NCBI GenBank assembly: GCA_016285265.1
Contig: JAEEQL010000015.1
Coordinates: 1 to 34,846 of the forward strand
Length of the DNA stretch: 34,846 nucleotides
From: Lachnospiraceae bacterium
GTDB lineage: Bacteria; Bacillota; Clostridia; Lachnospirales; Lachnospiraceae
Direction: 5' to 3'
Shown here: positions 33,048 to 34,846 of the stretch, in pieces
Position numbering within the stretch: position 1 is the stretch's first letter
Layout of the letters: every line of letters begins with the position of its first letter
Program-made: the position numbers and the translations under genes
The notes under the pieces: generated by a model
Database searches by the model: none
Told to the model about the DNA's origin: nothing
The model's input: only the letters and a program-made list of their open reading frames with translations

Positions 33048-33726
33048 TTTCGGCACCGTCCTTTGTGATCACATGTCCGTCTTCAATGCGGATGATCCTG
33101 TCCGCCATCTGGGCGATCTCTTCATTATGCGTGATCATGATTATTGTCTGCCGGAACTTTGCACTTGTGGTCTTAAGGAGCCCAAGAACATCCTGGCTTG
33201 TCTTGGAATCAAGATTTCCTGTGGGTTCGTCAGCAAGGATAAAGGAAGGCTTTGTTGCGAGTGCCCTTGCGATCGCAACTCTCTGCTGCTGACCTCCCGA
33301 GAGCTGGTTCGGCATGCTGTTTATCTTCTCGGAAAGGCCGATGATATTTATGATCTCTTTGACGAATTCCTCGTCAACATCATTTCCGTCGAGCTGGATA
33401 GGAAGAACGATGTTCTCATATACATTGAGGACCGGTACCAGATTGAATGCCTGGAATACGAAACCTATCTTTCTTCTTCTGAAAATGGTGAGCTCCTCAT
33501 CCTTAAGGGAGAAGATGTCCTTGCCGTCCACGAATACTTTGCCTTCGGTGGGACGGTCGAGTCCGCCGAGCATATTGAGAAGTGTGGATTTTCCGCTTCC
33601 GCTCGTTCCGACTATCGCAACGAACTCGCCCTGCTCAATACTTATGTTTACACCGTCTATGGCTTTAACGGGTGCGGTGCCCTGTTTGTAGTATTTTTTC
33701 AGATTTTCGGTTCTTAAGATTTCCAT
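33040..33726 (-). CDS. ABC transporter ATPase, LolD/MacB/BceA type
   Basis: 228 residues, one nucleotide-binding domain. Walker A is VGTSGSGKST, the Q-loop region FVFQAFNLVPVLNVYENI, signature LSGGQQQRVAIARAL, Walker B ILADEPTGNLD and switch His in MITHN. These are typical of ATPases that partner FtsX-like permeases in mechanotransmission. A GGAGG lies just upstream of the ATG. It overlaps the permease start by 8 bases and is separated from the kinase gene by a hairpin. Confidence 0.95.
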   Translation of the reverse strand: MEILRTENLKKYYKQGTAPVKAIDGVNISIEQGEFVAIVGTSGSGKSTLLNMLGGLDRPTEGKVFVDGKDIFSLKDEELTIFRRRKIGFVFQAFNLVPVLNVYENIVLPIQLDGNDVDEEFVKEIINIIGLSEKINSMPNQLSGGQQQRVAIARALATKPSFILADEPTGNLDSKTSQDVLGLLKTTSAKFRQTIIMITHNEEIAQMADRIIRIEDGHVITKDGAENA

Positions 33727-33744
33727 TTATGACCTCCATAAAAA

Positions 33745-33776
33745 ATATGCTAAGCACTTTGATGTACTTAGCATAT
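33745..33776 (-). terminator. Hairpin with U run between the kinase and ABC genes
   Basis: Arms ATATGCTAAG / CTTAGCATAT, extended by two more pairs across one mismatch, with a 6-base loop. On the minus strand it is followed by TTTTTT and then, within about 12 bases, by the ATPase ribosome binding site. It should reduce or regulate read-through from the two-component genes into the ABC genes, either as a simple terminator or as an attenuator. It could instead be the DNA site of the response regulator. Confidence 0.7.
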
Positions 33777-33808
33777 CAATACAATCTAACGAGGGTCTTT
33801 CCGAAATA

Positions 33809-34651
33809 TTACAGTTTTGACACATTTGGGAAAAAGAGTTCGAATGTGCTTCCTTTTCCCGGAGCCGACTTAACCTTTATATATCCGCCCTGCTCCTCCG
33901 CAAGCTGCCTTGCAAGGTATAACCCTACGCCTATTCCCTCATTATCACTGACCTGCCTGCTTCTGTAGAATCTTGCAAAAAGCTTGGGGATTTCCTCTTC
34001 CCCGATTCCGATTCCGTGATCTTCGACGCTTATACAGGAGAACATTTCAAAGGTTTTGATCTTAAGCTTAATACCTGTTCCCTCACCCGAATACTTGATC
34101 GCATTATCGATTATGTTAAAGACAGCTTCGGTCGTCCACTTAAGATCGATATTTGCCTTTGCATCCGTGCCTTCGGACAAAATGAGTTCTATGTTCTTAA
34201 GCTTTGCTTTGGGAAGAGCTTGATCATATGCTCTTTTCAAAACGGTCATAAGGGAATTTGTTTCGGGCTGAAGCCTGAAGATACCCGTTTCAAGTCTCGA
34301 CATCTTGACCAGTGCGGTTATGAGATCCTCGAGCTTCCTGCTCTGTGAATGGATCTCCTCCGCATATTCCTTCAGTTCTCCGTCCGCTTTTTCCCCGAGC
34401 AGTTCGGAGTACATCATTATATTGGTAAGAGGAGTCTTGGTCTGATGCGAAATATTGGTGATAAGCTCTTCGATGTTTTCCTTTTCCTCGCGCAGTTTCT
34501 TCTCGGAAATTGAAGAGGTTGTGAGGTAACGCATAAGCTTACTCTGAAGCTTTGAAAGCTCGCTCTCATCGAAGTTTTTTTCTTCGAACTCACCGCTTAT
34601 CGCATCATCGAGCATCTTATTCAGGAGATTGTATTCTGTGTATCTGAACAT
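33809..34651 (-). CDS. Soluble sensor histidine kinase lacking membrane helices
   Basis: 280 residues. There is no transmembrane segment or sensor domain: a short helical N-terminus (about 1-60) leads straight into HisKA with His69 in NISHQTKTPL. The HATPase domain follows, with N box Asn183 (IIDNAIKYS), G1 box DHGIGIGEEE, F box FARFYR and G2 box NEGIGVGLYLAR. The start follows the response regulator stop by one base. Like BceS-type kinases it must receive its signal from another protein, most plausibly the FtsX-like permease encoded downstream. Confidence 0.9.
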   Translation of the reverse strand: MFRYTEYNLLNKMLDDAISGEFEEKNFDESELSKLQSKLMRYLTTSSISEKKLREEKENIEELITNISHQTKTPLTNIMMYSELLGEKADGELKEYAEEIHSQSRKLEDLITALVKMSRLETGIFRLQPETNSLMTVLKRAYDQALPKAKLKNIELILSEGTDAKANIDLKWTTEAVFNIIDNAIKYSGEGTGIKLKIKTFEMFSCISVEDHGIGIGEEEIPKLFARFYRSRQVSDNEGIGVGLYLARQLAEEQGGYIKVKSAPGKGSTFELFFPNVSKL

Positions 34652-34652
34652 A

Positions 34653-34846
34653 TCACTGCTCCTGTTTAAATACGTAACCGATGCCGTAAACGGTATGGAT
34701 CAGCTTCTCGTTCTTATCTTCTATCTTGTTACGGAGTCTCTTGACGGAAACCGTAAGTGCATTCTCATCAACGAACTGCTCATTCTGCCAGACATATTCT
34801 ATGAGCCTGTCTCTTGAAAGAGTCGTTCCCTCATTTTCGGTAAAGC
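34653..34846 (-). CDS. OmpR/PhoB-family response regulator, C-terminal part only
   Basis: The minus-strand frame that is open to the right edge encodes about 63 residues of a winged-helix DNA-binding domain: LSRDRLIEYVWQN, then DENALTVSVKRLRNKIED and the ending VYGIGYVFKQEQ. The receiver domain and start lie outside the window. It directly precedes the kinase gene, forming a two-component pair that probably controls the ABC genes. Confidence 0.85.
   Translation of the reverse strand, partial: FTENEGTTLSRDRLIEYVWQNEQFVDENALTVSVKRLRNKIEDKNEKLIHTVYGIGYVFKQEQ

Noticed and set aside
32878-33717. A 279-codon plus-strand open frame
   Set aside because: It is the antisense of the ABC ATPase and the permease start, which carry full family motifs on the minus strand.
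33786-33790. A further half-site CTAAC upstream of the ABC ATPase
   Set aside because: There is no GTTAG partner at the required 6-base spacing, so it is not counted in the regulon.
1-34846. CRISPR arrays, tRNA or rRNA genes, insertion sequences
   Set aside because: No regularly spaced repeats, tRNA-like folds, rRNA sequence or transposase motifs were seen on either strand.

Overview
The window looks like chromosome of an anaerobic, moderately low-GC Firmicute, most likely a Lachnospiraceae-type clostridium. The evidence is the AGGAGG-type ribosome binding sites, frequent GTG and TTG starts, a trimeric NAD-linked [FeFe]-hydrogenase operon, CbiQ/EcfT-type transporters and a Bce-like two-component/ABC locus. 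No rRNA, tRNA, CRISPR array, transposase or phage gene was seen. The genus cannot be fixed from the sequence alone.

Layout. 1-2000: a truncated flavodoxin, a hexapeptide acetyltransferase and an aldo/keto reductase, closed by a strong terminator. 2024-5395: three different SAM-dependent methyltransferases and an alpha/beta hydrolase. 5460-12516: module 1, a TetR regulator, then an MptD-type ECF S component, a T component, a double-ATPase A component and two half-size ABC exporter-fold proteins. 12520-14893: a LysR regulator divergent from a small helical protein and a DLH-like hydrolase. 14899-16826: a membrane protein, an L-2-amino-thiazoline-4-carboxylate (ATC) hydrolase family protein and a second membrane protein. 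16837-23910: module 2, a second TetR followed by the same five transporter families in permuted order (exporter pair first, then S-T-A). 24027-26182: a lipoprotein, then a MarR regulator and a flavodoxin-like protein. 26205-30518: the hydrogenase operon (NuoE-like, NuoF-like and catalytic subunits). 30534-34846, minus strand: response regulator (partial), soluble histidine kinase, ABC ATPase and large FtsX-like permease.

How the genes may work together. The main observation is a palindrome, GTTAG-N6-CTAAC, found exactly at three places and with one mismatch at two more. All five lie in short intergenic gaps just upstream of genes: the first methyltransferase (2083), the third methyltransferase (4772), transporter module 1 (6229), the ATC-hydrolase operon (14994) and transporter module 2 (17656). 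At two of them a TATAAT box lies immediately upstream, as expected for a repressor operator. This ties both transporter modules, the methyltransferases and the thiazoline-hydrolase-like protein into one candidate regulon. The transporter families resemble those proposed for thiazoline siderophore uptake (YbtP/YbtQ-type exporter-fold importers; the ECF plus exporter-pair set of the equibactin locus, from memory). A thiazoline-ring hydrolase in the same regulon suggests import and breakdown or modification of a small metallophore-like compound. No biosynthetic NRPS/PKS is present here, so the substrate could be made elsewhere or by neighbours. The regulon rests on sequence; the substrate is inference.

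The rest is conventional: the hydrogenase operon probably reoxidises NADH and ferredoxin to H2, and the minus-strand locus is a probable antimicrobial-peptide sensing and resistance system.
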